Source of the DNA: Actinomycetota bacterium
Lineage (GTDB): Bacteria; Actinomycetota; AC-67
Direction: 5' to 3'
Length of the DNA stretch: 15,554 nucleotides
Assembly: GCA_005883175.1 (NCBI GenBank)
Contig: VAYV01000182.1
Coordinates: 2,309-17,862 of the forward strand
Numbering within the stretch: position 1 is the first letter of the stretch; each line of letters begins with the position of its first letter. Under the pieces are notes generated by a model. The model made no database searches. It saw nothing but the letters and a program-made list of their open reading frames with translations, and was not told the origin of the DNA. Both the position numbers and the translations under genes were made by a program. Shown one piece after another: positions 1-6,597 of the stretch.

Positions 1-767
1 TCGAAGATGACGCGATCGTTGCCCTGACGGGCTCCCGCTTCGAGGTGTCGATCCTTCGGTCGGTGAGTGGAAGCGCGTTCGAACGCGACGTCGACGCAAC
101 GCCGGCGCCTTATCAGACGTCGTTCCGGCTGCGGGCCGGAGAGTCGCTTCGGATAGGTGCGACCTTGGGAGGTGCGCGCGGCTACCTCGCGATCCGAGGC
201 GGCATCGACGTTCCCCTCGTCCTCGGCAGCCGCTCGACGCACGTCGCGGCCGGGCTCGGCGGACGTGTCTTGCGCCAGGGTGATCGCTTGACGACGGGCC
301 GCGCGTCCGACGCGCCACTCCGGCGCGCCCGCCTCGACGCTGCATACCGCTCGGAGCAGCGATTGCGCGCGATCCCCGGTCCCCAGCATGACGTCTTCCT
401 TCCCGGCTCCGTTGAACGGTTCTTCTCCTCCCCGTACACGGTAACGGCGCGCAGCGACCGCACCGGGATGAGGCTGCAAGGCCCCGCGCTGGAACTCAGC
501 ACCAAGCCCGACATCGATCCGGAGGGGGTCGTCACGGGCGCGCTGCAGATCCCAGGAGATGGCCAGCCGATCCTTCTCGGGTGTGACCGGCCGGCCACCG
601 GTGGGTATGCGAAGGTCGCGACCGTGATCGGAGCGGACATCCATCTCGCTGCGCAGGCGAAGCCGGGCGATACCTTCTCGTTCGACCGGACGACGCCCGA
701 GGCAGCGCGCGCGGCGTGGCGCGAACGCGAGGACGCCTGGCTAGGCACGATCGAGGACATCGACTGA
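1..767 (+). CDS. pxpC: 5-oxoprolinase subunit C (PxpC/KipA, biotin-dependent carboxyltransferase-like), 5' partial
   Basis: The reading frame is already open at base 3, so the start lies outside the window; a GTG at 45 would be an internal codon. PxpC works with PxpA and PxpB in ATP-dependent opening of 5-oxoproline (pyroglutamate) to glutamate in the cytoplasm. Family landmarks are visible: GARGYLAIRGGIDVP (about 171-215) with LGSRSTH just after, a conserved IPGPQ (near 373), SDRTGMRLQGPAL (about 454-492), and a C-terminal block with QIPGDGQPILLGCDRPATGG followed by YAKVATVIGADIHLAAQ. The tail after PGDTFSF is short and normal. The stop overlaps the proposed pxpA start by four bases (CTGA), as expected for a coupled operon; PxpB is probably just upstream. 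The older family names are KipA/AHS2 and urea-amidolyase-related. Function assignment is firm; only the 5' end is missing. Confidence 0.93.
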   Translation, partial: EDDAIVALTGSRFEVSILRSVSGSAFERDVDATPAPYQTSFRLRAGESLRIGATLGGARGYLAIRGGIDVPLVLGSRSTHVAAGLGGRVLRQGDRLTTGRASDAPLRRARLDAAYRSEQRLRAIPGPQHDVFLPGSVERFFSSPYTVTARSDRTGMRLQGPALELSTKPDIDPEGVVTGALQIPGDGQPILLGCDRPATGGYAKVATVIGADIHLAAQAKPGDTFSFDRTTPEAARAAWREREDAWLGTIEDID

Positions 768-1465
768 ACATCGACTTGAACGCCGACGTCGGAGAGGGCT
801 CCGACGACGCTCCCCTCTACGAGGTGGTGTCGTCGGTGAACATCGCGTGCGGTGCGCACGCAGGCGACGACGAGTCGATGGCGGGCGCGATCGAGCATGC
901 CGTCAAACGGACCATCTCGATCGGCGCGCATCCCGGTTACCCGGATCGCGAGAACATGGGGCGCAAGCCGCTCGACATGCATCGCACCGAGCTGAGGGTT
1001 TCGATCCGAGATCAGGTCGCGCGGCTGCGGCGGATCGCTGCGCGCTGGTCGGCAAGCATCACGCACGTGAAGCCGCACGGCGCGCTGTACAACGAAGCCG
1101 CCGTCGATCCGTGGCTCGCAACCACCGTCGCCGACGCGATCGGCTCGCTGAAACCGAAGCCGAGGCTCATCGCGTTGTCGGGATCGTGGCTTGCGGCGGC
1201 GGGCCGTTCGGGGTCGTTGATGGTTGCAGACGAGGGCTTCGCCGACCGCCGTTACAAGAAGAACGGGACGCTCGCGCCGCGCGACACACCGGACGCACTG
1301 ATCACGGATCCCGCCTCTTCGGCCGCGCAGGCCCTCGCGATCGCGCGCGGCCTGCCGATCGAGCCGGTCGACGGCAGCTCGGTCACGATCCACGCCTCCT
1401 CGATCTGCGTGCCGCGACGAGGCCTTCGACCTCGTCTGGTGCCGACCTCTCAAGAGCCTTCGTGA
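764..1465 (+). CDS. pxpA: 5-oxoprolinase subunit A (PxpA, LamB/YcsF family), aberrant C-terminus
   Basis: PxpA is the 5-oxoproline-binding subunit of the PxpABC 5-oxoprolinase. The N-terminus NIDLNADVGEG, then SVNIACGAHAGD, GAHPGYPD, THVKPHGALYN and the later RYKKNGTLAPRDTPDA are diagnostic. The start is uncertain. A CTG at 764 overlaps the pxpC stop, gives the normal family N-terminus, and has GAGGA (753-757) six bases upstream; GTG 716 or TTG 776 are alternatives. The frame gives 233 residues against roughly 250 usual. Homology runs to SSICV (about base 1411). The expected continuation with a conserved His-Gly-Asp and a final helix is absent and is replaced by 17 unrelated residues. This tail is antisense to a small membrane-protein gene on the minus strand. 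The missing end suggests a deletion or frameshift, so activity is uncertain. Confidence 0.88.
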   Translation: MNIDLNADVGEGSDDAPLYEVVSSVNIACGAHAGDDESMAGAIEHAVKRTISIGAHPGYPDRENMGRKPLDMHRTELRVSIRDQVARLRRIAARWSASITHVKPHGALYNEAAVDPWLATTVADAIGSLKPKPRLIALSGSWLAAAGRSGSLMVADEGFADRRYKKNGTLAPRDTPDALITDPASSAAQALAIARGLPIEPVDGSSVTIHASSICVPRRGLRPRLVPTSQEPS

Positions 1466-1625
1466 TCTGGGCCGCGCGGTCGACGGGGAAGATGATCGTT
1501 TCTTCCAGCCACGCGAGGATGAAGATCAACAGCATGAACCCGATCGGTGCTGCGATGGCCCATGCCCACATGATGTGGGTATTCCACGCGCACTTCGCTT
1601 CGTAACGCCGGGTTCCGCTTCGCAC
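1383..1625 (-). CDS. Small single-pass membrane protein, function unknown
   Basis: An 80-residue frame starts with GTG at 1625. An ATG at 1571 (residue 19), directly before the membrane segment, is the alternative start. It contains one strong transmembrane helix (about residues 19-40, MWAWAIAAPIGFMLLIFIL), then an acidic turn (WLEETIIFP) and a charged tail with VDRAAQITKALE and SAPDEVEGLVAARR. This looks like real protein rather than a shadow: the hydrophobic core is continuous, and the soluble tail resembles tails of short actinobacterial membrane proteins that I recall but cannot name. No convincing ribosome-binding site is visible. The 3' end overlaps the 3' end of pxpA convergently by 83 bases. 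The 5' end faces the dehydrogenase gene across 30 bases. Confidence 0.5.
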   Translation of the reverse strand: MRSGTRRYEAKCAWNTHIMWAWAIAAPIGFMLLIFILAWLEETIIFPVDRAAQITKALERSAPDEVEGLVAARRSRRRGS

Positions 1626-1643
1626 CGATATCCATGCGCCTGC

Positions 1644-1649
1644 TAGAAC
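1644..1649 (+). promoter_or_regulatory. Candidate -10 box of a leaderless transcript (SDR operon)
   Basis: TAGAAC lies six bases before the GTG start at 1656, so the predicted transcription start would fall on the first base of the start codon. No Shine-Dalgarno sequence precedes this GTG. The box deviates from TANNNT in its last base, and no -35 element was found. Confidence 0.35.
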
Positions 1650-1655
1650 ACGGCG

Positions 1656-2384
1656 GTGAACAAGACCGCGGTTGTGACCGGCGCCTCGTCGGGCATCGGC
1701 GAGGCGACCGCGCGGCGCCTCGCCTCCGAAGGCTTCGACGTTCTCATCGGCGCGCGCCGCACCGACCGCCTGGAGAAGATCGCCGATCAGATCGGCGCAA
1801 CCTGGAAGCGGCTCGACGTCACCGACGCGTCCTCGGTCACCGCTTTCGCCGACGGGATCGGACCGCTACACCTCCTGGTCAACAACGCCGGCGGCGCCAA
1901 AGGGTTCGCAGCGCTCGCAGAGATCCCCGACGACGACTGGGACTGGATGTACGAGGCCAACGTGGTCGGCTTGGCGCGCGTGACGCGCGCATTCCTTCCG
2001 GCCATCGAGAGATCCGGCGACGGGCACATCATCAACGTCGGCTCGATCGCCGGCATCGAGACCTACGAGGGCGGAGCCGCGTACACGGCCGCGAAGCACG
2101 CCGTCACGGCCATCACGGAAACCCTCCGCCTGGAGCTCCTTGGGAAGCCGATCCGCGTCACGGAAGTGCAGCCCGGCCTCGTTGAAACGGAGTTCTCGCT
2201 GGTGCGCTTCGACGGCGACGCCGCGCGCGCGGCGAAGGTCTATGAAGGGATGACGCCGCTGACGGCCGACGACGTCGCCGACTGCATCGTGTGGGCGGCG
2301 ACCCGCCCGAGCCACGTCAACATCGACACCATCGTAGTGAAGCCACGCGATCAGGCCCGCGCGACGAAGGTGCACCGGTCGTGA
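1656..2384 (+). CDS. Short-chain dehydrogenase/reductase, YdfG-like
   Basis: A 242-residue classical SDR that should catalyse NAD(P)-dependent oxidation of a small hydroxy compound. Visible motifs are the cofactor loop TGASSGIG (8-15), an ARR after the second strand (33-35, suggestive of NADP preference), NNAG (76-79), structural Asn102, and the catalytic set Ser130, Tyr143, Lys147 (YTAAK). The C-terminal block with VQPGLVETEFSLVRFDGD, DDVADCIVWAATRPSHVNID and a closing VKPRDQ matches the YdfG group (3-hydroxypropionate/serine dehydrogenases) better than ketoacyl-ACP reductases, although the substrate cannot be fixed. The GTG start at 1656 gives the usual SDR N-terminus. It is the first gene of an operon; its stop overlaps the next start by four bases (GTGA at 2381-2384), so the dehydratase downstream is probably translationally coupled. 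Confidence 0.9.
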   Translation: MNKTAVVTGASSGIGEATARRLASEGFDVLIGARRTDRLEKIADQIGATWKRLDVTDASSVTAFADGIGPLHLLVNNAGGAKGFAALAEIPDDDWDWMYEANVVGLARVTRAFLPAIERSGDGHIINVGSIAGIETYEGGAAYTAAKHAVTAITETLRLELLGKPIRVTEVQPGLVETEFSLVRFDGDAARAAKVYEGMTPLTADDVADCIVWAATRPSHVNIDTIVVKPRDQARATKVHRS

Positions 2385-2998
2385 GCGACCGGCACACGAA
2401 AGAGCTCCTTTGCGAGCTCCTGCGCATTTTCTACACGAAGGGATGGGTGTCGGGGACGGGCGGCGGGATCTGCGGCCCTACCGACGACGGCAACCTCTTC
2501 CTCGCGCCGACGGGCGTGCACAAGGAACGCATCCAGCCCGACGACTTCTTCGTCGTGAGCCCGACGGATGGCTCCGTCGTCGTGCCCGCCGTCGACCCGT
2601 CGCTTCGTCCCTCCGAGTGCAACACGATCTTCTGCACGGCAGCGCGCATCCGCGGCGCGCGTAGCGTGATGCACTCGCACGCGCTTTCATCGGTTCTCGC
2701 CGCCGACCGTGCCGGCGAAGACGACCACGTCGCCTTCGAACGGCTCGAGATGCTGAAGGGCATCCGCGGGTTGACGAACCGCGACCGCCATCTCGTGCCG
2801 GTGATCCGCAACACCCCGCGAGAAAGCGAGCTCGTCGATCAGGTCGAAGCTGCGTTGAAAGACGACCGGTTCGCCGCGTCGTTCGCGATCCTCGTCACCG
2901 ATCACGGCGCGTACATCTGGGGCGACGACGTATGGGAGGCGAAGCGGCACACCGAGGTGTATCACTTCCTGTTCGAAGCCGCGGTCGCGCGGCGCTGA
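2381..2998 (+). CDS. mtnB: Class II aldolase/adducin family protein, MtnB-like (methylthioribulose-1-phosphate dehydratase)
   Basis: A 205-residue zinc enzyme of the class II aldolase fold. It resembles MtnB/APIP, which dehydrates 5-methylthioribulose-1-phosphate in methionine salvage. Evidence: FYTKGWVSGTGGGICG (17-32), LAPTGVHKERIQPDD (41-55), zinc-ligand pair HSH (His98, His100), EMLKGI with Glu123 at the family's catalytic position, VPVIRNTP, and the third zinc histidine in DHGAYIWG (His175). GTG 2381 overlaps the SDR stop and yields the normal N-terminus; longer upstream frames only read out-of-frame SDR sequence. No other methionine-salvage gene (mtnA, mtnP, mtnC, mtnD) lies in the window, so a related aldolase role, for example in a methylthio- or deoxy-sugar phosphate shunt, remains possible. 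The next gene starts 13 bases after its stop. Confidence 0.85.
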   Translation: MSDRHTKELLCELLRIFYTKGWVSGTGGGICGPTDDGNLFLAPTGVHKERIQPDDFFVVSPTDGSVVVPAVDPSLRPSECNTIFCTAARIRGARSVMHSHALSSVLAADRAGEDDHVAFERLEMLKGIRGLTNRDRHLVPVIRNTPRESELVDQVEAALKDDRFAASFAILVTDHGAYIWGDDVWEAKRHTEVYHFLFEAAVARR

Positions 2999-3011
2999 CG
3001 AAGGGGGATCG

Positions 3012-3416
3012 ATGGAGCAGCATCTGTGCCCGACCTGCCAGCAAGCTTTGCCGATGACGAAGGTCGACGTGATCGATATCGCCGAGGCGGTCGAGAAGGA
3101 TAAGCTCACAGCGGAAGATGCGTTCAAGCGGACGTACCTCGGACACGGAAAGCAGTCGAGCGTCTTCGTTTTTCAGGGCCACGCCGGACCGTTCAAGAAG
3201 CACGTCCACATCACGCACGACGAGATCGGCTACGTTCTGAAAGGGAGCGGCTCGGTGACCGTCGGCGAAACCACCCGGCCGGTGAAGCCGGGCGACGTGT
3301 GGATCATCCCGTCGAACACGCCGCACTCTGCGGAATTCGGCGACCCGTGCGACGTGTTGTTCATCTCGTCGCCGATCGACGACCCGAACAACCAAGACCG
3401 GGTTTGGCTCGACTAG
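3012..3416 (+). CDS. Small single-domain cupin with N-terminal CxxC
   Basis: A 134-residue cupin. Cupin motif 1 is HVHITHDEIGYVLKG (His64, His66, Glu71) and motif 2 is PGDVWIIPSNTPHS (His105), so a complete metal-binding set is present. The start ATG at 3012 has a strong AAGGGGG four bases upstream (3001-3007). This supports including the N-terminal segment with Cys6 and Cys9 (CPTC), an unusual short extension before the barrel; an ATG at 3054 would remove it. It lies between the MtnB-like gene and the DinB-type gene with gaps of 13 and 10 bases, so it is surely co-transcribed. The acireductone dioxygenase MtnD of methionine salvage is also a cupin, but it is longer and has a different motif pattern, so I do not equate them. 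Substrate unknown; isomerase, dioxygenase or sensor roles are all possible. Confidence 0.85.
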   Translation: MEQHLCPTCQQALPMTKVDVIDIAEAVEKDKLTAEDAFKRTYLGHGKQSSVFVFQGHAGPFKKHVHITHDEIGYVLKGSGSVTVGETTRPVKPGDVWIIPSNTPHSAEFGDPCDVLFISSPIDDPNNQDRVWLD

Positions 3417-3426
3417 GAGGACACGC

Positions 3427-3993
3427 ATGGCCGACGTCCGCGAACTCTTCGTCAAAGCATCGAAGAGCTACGAAGAAGCCGTTCATCAGATCCGCGAAGA
3501 CCAGTGGCACTTCCCGACGCCCTGCACCGAGTGGGACGTGCGTGCGCTCATGCAGCACCTCGTGAACGAGCAGCTTTGGGTCCCGCCGCTACTCGAGGGC
3601 AAGACGATCGCAGAGGTGGGCGACGCGTTCGACGGGGACAATCTGGGGGACGACCCGGTGGCGGCATGGGACGACGCCGCACAGAACGCGCGCGCGGCCG
3701 TGGAAGCTCTGAGCGATCTTCAGCAGGTGACGCACCTATCATTCGGAGACTTCCCCGCTCAGGAGTACCTCGATCAGATGGTCTTCGACCTTCACATCCA
3801 CGGCTGGGACCTACGGACCGGGATCGGTGTCGACACGACGATGGACGACGACCTGACCGCATACCTGATGCCGTGGGCAGAGGTTGCGATGAAGGCCTAC
3901 GAGCAAGCCGGCGTCACGGCTGCGCCGCCACCGATCCCGGCCGGTGCGAGCGAGCAGTCGAAGATCTTGGCTTTATCCGGCCGACGCGGCTGA
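3427..3993 (+). CDS. DinB/mycothiol-maleylpyruvate-isomerase-type metal-binding protein (TIGR03086-like)
   Basis: A 188-residue helical-bundle protein of the actinobacterial TIGR03086/MDMPI type. Signatures are FPTPCTEWDVRALMQHLV (29-46), with His44 as the likely first metal ligand, MVFDLHIHGWDLRTGIG (118-134), with His123 and His125 as later ligands, and the terminal LALSGR. Characterised relatives use mycothiol as cofactor or act as thiol-dependent isomerases or transferases; most members have no assigned reaction. AGGAGG (3415-3420), which overlaps the cupin stop, lies six bases before the ATG and is the best ribosome-binding site in the window. It is the last gene of the SDR-MtnB-cupin operon, and a perfect inverted repeat follows 11 bases after its stop. 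Its presence supports an actinobacterial host. Confidence 0.85.
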   Translation: MADVRELFVKASKSYEEAVHQIREDQWHFPTPCTEWDVRALMQHLVNEQLWVPPLLEGKTIAEVGDAFDGDNLGDDPVAAWDDAAQNARAAVEALSDLQQVTHLSFGDFPAQEYLDQMVFDLHIHGWDLRTGIGVDTTMDDDLTAYLMPWAEVAMKAYEQAGVTAAPPPIPAGASEQSKILALSGRRG

Positions 3994-4004
3994 CCCGGAC
4001 GGAG

Positions 4005-4023
4005 GCGAGCGACACACGCTCGC
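4005..4023 (+). terminator. 7-bp perfect stem-loop after the SDR operon
   Basis: GCGAGCG (4005-4011), a five-base loop, and CGCTCGC (4017-4023) form a perfect inverted repeat 11 bases after the stop at 3993. No clear T-run follows (ATTCT only). It is therefore either a weak or U-less terminator of the upstream operon or an operator in front of acs. Confidence 0.4.
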
Positions 4024-4056
4024 AGATTCTGGGTACGGGTCCTCCATAGGCGGGCA

Positions 4057-4062
4057 TATGCT
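4057..4062 (+). promoter_or_regulatory. Candidate -10 box for acs
   Basis: TATGCT fits the TANNNT pattern and would place transcription start near 4069, leaving about 22 bases of leader that contain GGAGGGG. No recognisable -35 element was found at 17-18 bases spacing. Confidence 0.3.
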
Positions 4063-4090
4063 TGGCCGTCGTCGGACCGGGGAGGGGCAC

Positions 4091-5872
4091 GTGGCCTCAG
4101 AGCGAACGATCGAGACGCTCTTCGACGAGCGTCGCACTTTCCCTCCGCCGCCGGAATTCGCCCGTCACGCGAACGCGAACGATCCACAGATCTACGCGCG
4201 TGCGCCCGAGGACTTCGAAGGCTTCTGGGCCGAGCAAGCGAAGCTGCTCAAATGGACGAAGCCGTGGACGACGGTGCTCGAATGGGATCTGCCCTTCGCG
4301 AAGTGGTTCGTCGGAGGGACGCTCAACGTCAGCGTCAACTGCCTCGACCGGCACGTCGCCGCCGGCGGCGGCGACAAGATCGCCTACTACTTCGAGGGTG
4401 AGCCGGGCGACCGGCGAACGCTGACGTACGCGGAGCTGCTCGCCGAGGTGTGCCGGTTCGGGAATGCATTGCGCGCGCTCGGGATCCGGAAGGGCGACCG
4501 CATCGCGATCTACATGCCGATGATCCCGGAGCTGCCCATCGCGATGCTTGCGTGCGCGCGCATCGGCGCGGCGCACTCGGTCGTGTTCGGCGGCTTCAGC
4601 TCGGACGCGTTGTCGGGCCGGATCCAGGACGCAGGCGCGCGCCTTGTGGTAACGGCAGACGGCGGGTGGCGCCGCGGTGGAAAGGTGCCGCTGAAGCAGA
4701 ACGCCGACGAAGCCGTCGCGAGCTGCCCAACGATCGAACACGTGATCGTCGTCGAACGTACACACGACGACGTGCCGATGACCGAGGGTCGCGACCTTCG
4801 GTACGCAGACCTCGTCGCCGGGCAGGCTTCCACGTGCGAGCCCGAGGAGATGGACTCAGAGGATCTCCTGTTCACGCTCTACACGTCGGGCACGACGGCC
4901 AAGCCGAAAGGGATCGTGCACACCACCGGGGGCTATCTGACGGGTGTGTCGGCCACGCACCGGCTGATATTCGACATCAAGCCCGACGACGTCTACTGGT
5001 GCGCAGCCGACATCGGCTGGGTGACCGGGCACAGCTACATCGTGTACGGGCCGCTCGCCAACCACACGACCGGGATCTTGTACGAAGGAGCGCCCGACTG
5101 GCCAGAAAAGGATCGCTTCTGGACGATCGTGGAGCACTACCGCGCCACGATCTTGTACACGGCGCCGACGGCCATCCGAGCGTTCATGCGGTGGGGCGAG
5201 GACTTCCCCGCCAAGCACGACCTGTCCTCGCTGCGCCTCCTGGGCAGTGTCGGCGAGCCGATCAATCCCGAAGCGTGGATGTGGTACTACCGCGCCATCG
5301 GCGGCGAGCGGTGCCCCATCGTCGACACGTGGCCCTCGATGCTTCGCGGGATCTGGGGCGATCCCGAGCGCTACAAGGAGACGTACTGGTCGCGGTTCCC
5401 CGGGCGATACTTCGCCGGCGACGGCTGCCGGGTCGACTCCGAGGGCGACTACTGGTTCATGGGGCGCGTCGACGATGTGATGAACGTCGCCGGACATCGG
5501 ATCTCAACGACGGAAGTTGAGAGCGCGCTCGTCGATCACGCCGCGGTGGCCGAAGCTGCCGTCGTCGGTAAGAACGATCCGCAAACCGGCCAGGCGATCT
5601 TCGCCTACGTGATCACTCGCGCGGGCGTCGAACCGACGGGCGCGCTCGGCGATGAATTGCGCGAGCACGTCGCGGAGAAGATCGGCAAGCTGGCACGCCC
5701 GAAACAGATCGTGTTCACGCCCGAGCTCCCGAAGACCCGGTCGGGCAAGATCATGCGACGGCTGTTGCGCGACGTTGCGGAAGAGCGGACACTCGGTGAT
5801 GTGACGACGCTCGCGGATCCGGCGATCGTCGAAGAGATCAGGTCGCGCGCGTCGGCGAAGCCGGAGGAATAA
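4091..5872 (+). CDS. acs: AMP-forming acetyl-CoA synthetase with internal in-frame deletion
   Basis: Acetyl-CoA synthetase makes acetyl-CoA from acetate, ATP and CoA. GTG 4091 is preceded by GGAGGGG (4081-4087) and gives 593 residues against about 650 usual. Present: N-terminal NDPQIYARAPEDFEGFWAEQA, YMPMIPELPIAMLACARIGA, VVFGGFSSDAL, the P-loop YTSGTTAKPKGIVHTTGG, DIGWVTGHSYIVYGPL, LGSVGEPINPEAW, the C-terminal hinge region GRVDDVMNVAGHRIS and the catalytic lysine motif SGKIMRR. Missing: after CPIVDTW (Trp414, bases 5330-5332) the sequence jumps straight to PSMLRGIWGDPERY. The segment normally between them (WQTETGG through the GYLV strand to RPW, about 57 residues) is gone. It holds the acetate-pocket Trp and the adenylate-binding Thr-Glu, so the product is probably inactive, although the frame stays open. 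Acyl specificity cannot be judged. A hairpin and the convergent gene follow directly. Confidence 0.9.
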   Translation: MASERTIETLFDERRTFPPPPEFARHANANDPQIYARAPEDFEGFWAEQAKLLKWTKPWTTVLEWDLPFAKWFVGGTLNVSVNCLDRHVAAGGGDKIAYYFEGEPGDRRTLTYAELLAEVCRFGNALRALGIRKGDRIAIYMPMIPELPIAMLACARIGAAHSVVFGGFSSDALSGRIQDAGARLVVTADGGWRRGGKVPLKQNADEAVASCPTIEHVIVVERTHDDVPMTEGRDLRYADLVAGQASTCEPEEMDSEDLLFTLYTSGTTAKPKGIVHTTGGYLTGVSATHRLIFDIKPDDVYWCAADIGWVTGHSYIVYGPLANHTTGILYEGAPDWPEKDRFWTIVEHYRATILYTAPTAIRAFMRWGEDFPAKHDLSSLRLLGSVGEPINPEAWMWYYRAIGGERCPIVDTWPSMLRGIWGDPERYKETYWSRFPGRYFAGDGCRVDSEGDYWFMGRVDDVMNVAGHRISTTEVESALVDHAAVAEAAVVGKNDPQTGQAIFAYVITRAGVEPTGALGDELREHVAEKIGKLARPKQIVFTPELPKTRSGKIMRRLLRDVAEERTLGDVTTLADPAIVEEIRSRASAKPEE

Positions 5873-5875
5873 CGC

Positions 5876-6529
5876 TCACTCGAGCGTATCGAGCCCAAGT
5901 CGCTCGAGTCGCTCCCGATGCCGGCCGAGAAGCTCGAGCACGACGTCCTTCGTTCCGCCTTCGCCCAGCACGACCTCAAGCGCGTCCGATGTCTCGAGCG
6001 CCTCGCGCAACGTGTTCAAGGCCTGTCCGACCATCGTGCCGGCGAACGCGCGCATGCGGTCTTGCGCTGCGTCACCGTCGAGCGACAGCGCCTCCATGAT
6101 CTGTTGCAGCGCGAACGACTCTTGCTCGCCGCGATCCGTCAACGCGCGCCGAACCGCGGCCGCCGTGTCTTCGTCGAGGCGCGCGCCGATGATGTCGGCG
6201 AAGTCCGTCGTGATCGTGTCACCCACGAATTGAAACACCTGACTCTCGAGCCAGTCCTCCGTAATGGTCGATCGATAGAAGACGTCCAACGCCGTTCTGA
6301 AGGCCTCCATCGAGCGATCCGGGTCGACGGTGAGCTCGTTCAAACGCGAGCGCAACACGCGATATCGCTCGTATTCTTCGGTCGCGAACGCCGCTTGCCG
6401 CTCGGCGAGCGCGGTCGTAGGCGCACCCTTCAATGCGTGCGTTGCCGCCTCGAACGAACGCAAGAGCGCGTAGCACAATGCACCGATCACATCGGCGATC
6501 GCTGCTTTCCGTTGCTCTGAAGTAGCCAT
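5876..6529 (-). CDS. Ferritin-like fold protein, MiaE-like actinobacterial family, divergent metal site
   Basis: A 217-residue helical protein resembling the actinobacterial ferritin-like/tRNA-hydroxylase-like (MiaE-fold) proteins. Shared pattern: VIGALCYALLRSFEAA (14-29, Glu27), a second helix with ATEEYERYRVLRSRL (49-63), LDVFYRSTITEDWLESQVFQFVGDTI (81-106), DFADIIGARLD, and MVGQALNTLREAL near the end. Such proteins normally carry a di-iron site from Glu and ExxH motifs. In the second helix the expected His is not seen (YERYR), and the later motif reads GEQESF where the family usually has GHxxF. The metal site may therefore be altered or lost. ATG 6529 is chosen because it starts the conserved region; ATG 6553 in the same frame is possible. 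Its stop lies three bases from the acs stop (convergent), and it diverges from the M23 gene. Confidence 0.65.
   Translation of the reverse strand: MATSEQRKAAIADVIGALCYALLRSFEAATHALKGAPTTALAERQAAFATEEYERYRVLRSRLNELTVDPDRSMEAFRTALDVFYRSTITEDWLESQVFQFVGDTITTDFADIIGARLDEDTAAAVRRALTDRGEQESFALQQIMEALSLDGDAAQDRMRAFAGTMVGQALNTLREALETSDALEVVLGEGGTKDVVLELLGRHRERLERLGLDTLE
5878..5909. terminator. 9-bp inverted repeat between convergent acs and ferritin-like gene
   Basis: ACTCGAGCG (5878-5886) and CGCTCGAGT (5901-5909) are exact reverse complements separated by 14 bases. The repeat begins six bases after the acs stop and lies inside the last codons of the minus-strand gene. No T-run follows on either strand, so a bidirectional terminator role is only an inference. 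Confidence 0.35.
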
Positions 6530-6556
6530 ACCGATCGTTCCGAGCGATGTCATGAA

Positions 6557-6586
6557 ATCGTAACGAGCAGCATCTTCGCAGGTCAG
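6557..6586 (-). promoter_or_regulatory. Candidate promoter of the ferritin-like gene
   Basis: On the minus strand CTGACC (6581-6586) and TACGAT (6557-6562) are separated by 18 bases, a reasonable -35/-10 pair. The start of transcription would be near 6550, giving a leader of about 20 bases before ATG 6529. The -10 is a perfect TANNNT; the -35 matches TTGACA in four of six positions. Confidence 0.45.
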
Positions 6587-6597
6587 CGCGCACCCGT

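Noticed and set aside
182..1453. Long minus-strand open frame opposite pxpC/pxpA (423 codons)
   Set aside because: Arg/Asp-rich low-complexity translation with no domain pattern; the plus strand carries two recognisable genes. It is a GC-rich shadow frame.
3012..3416. Cupin as acireductone dioxygenase (MtnD) completing methionine salvage
   Set aside because: Too short and lacks the MtnD motif spacing; only the general cupin motifs match.
3944..4090. Upstream in-frame extension of acs
   Set aside because: It would overlap the end of the DinB-type gene and has no Acs homology before GTG 4091, which has a strong ribosome-binding site.
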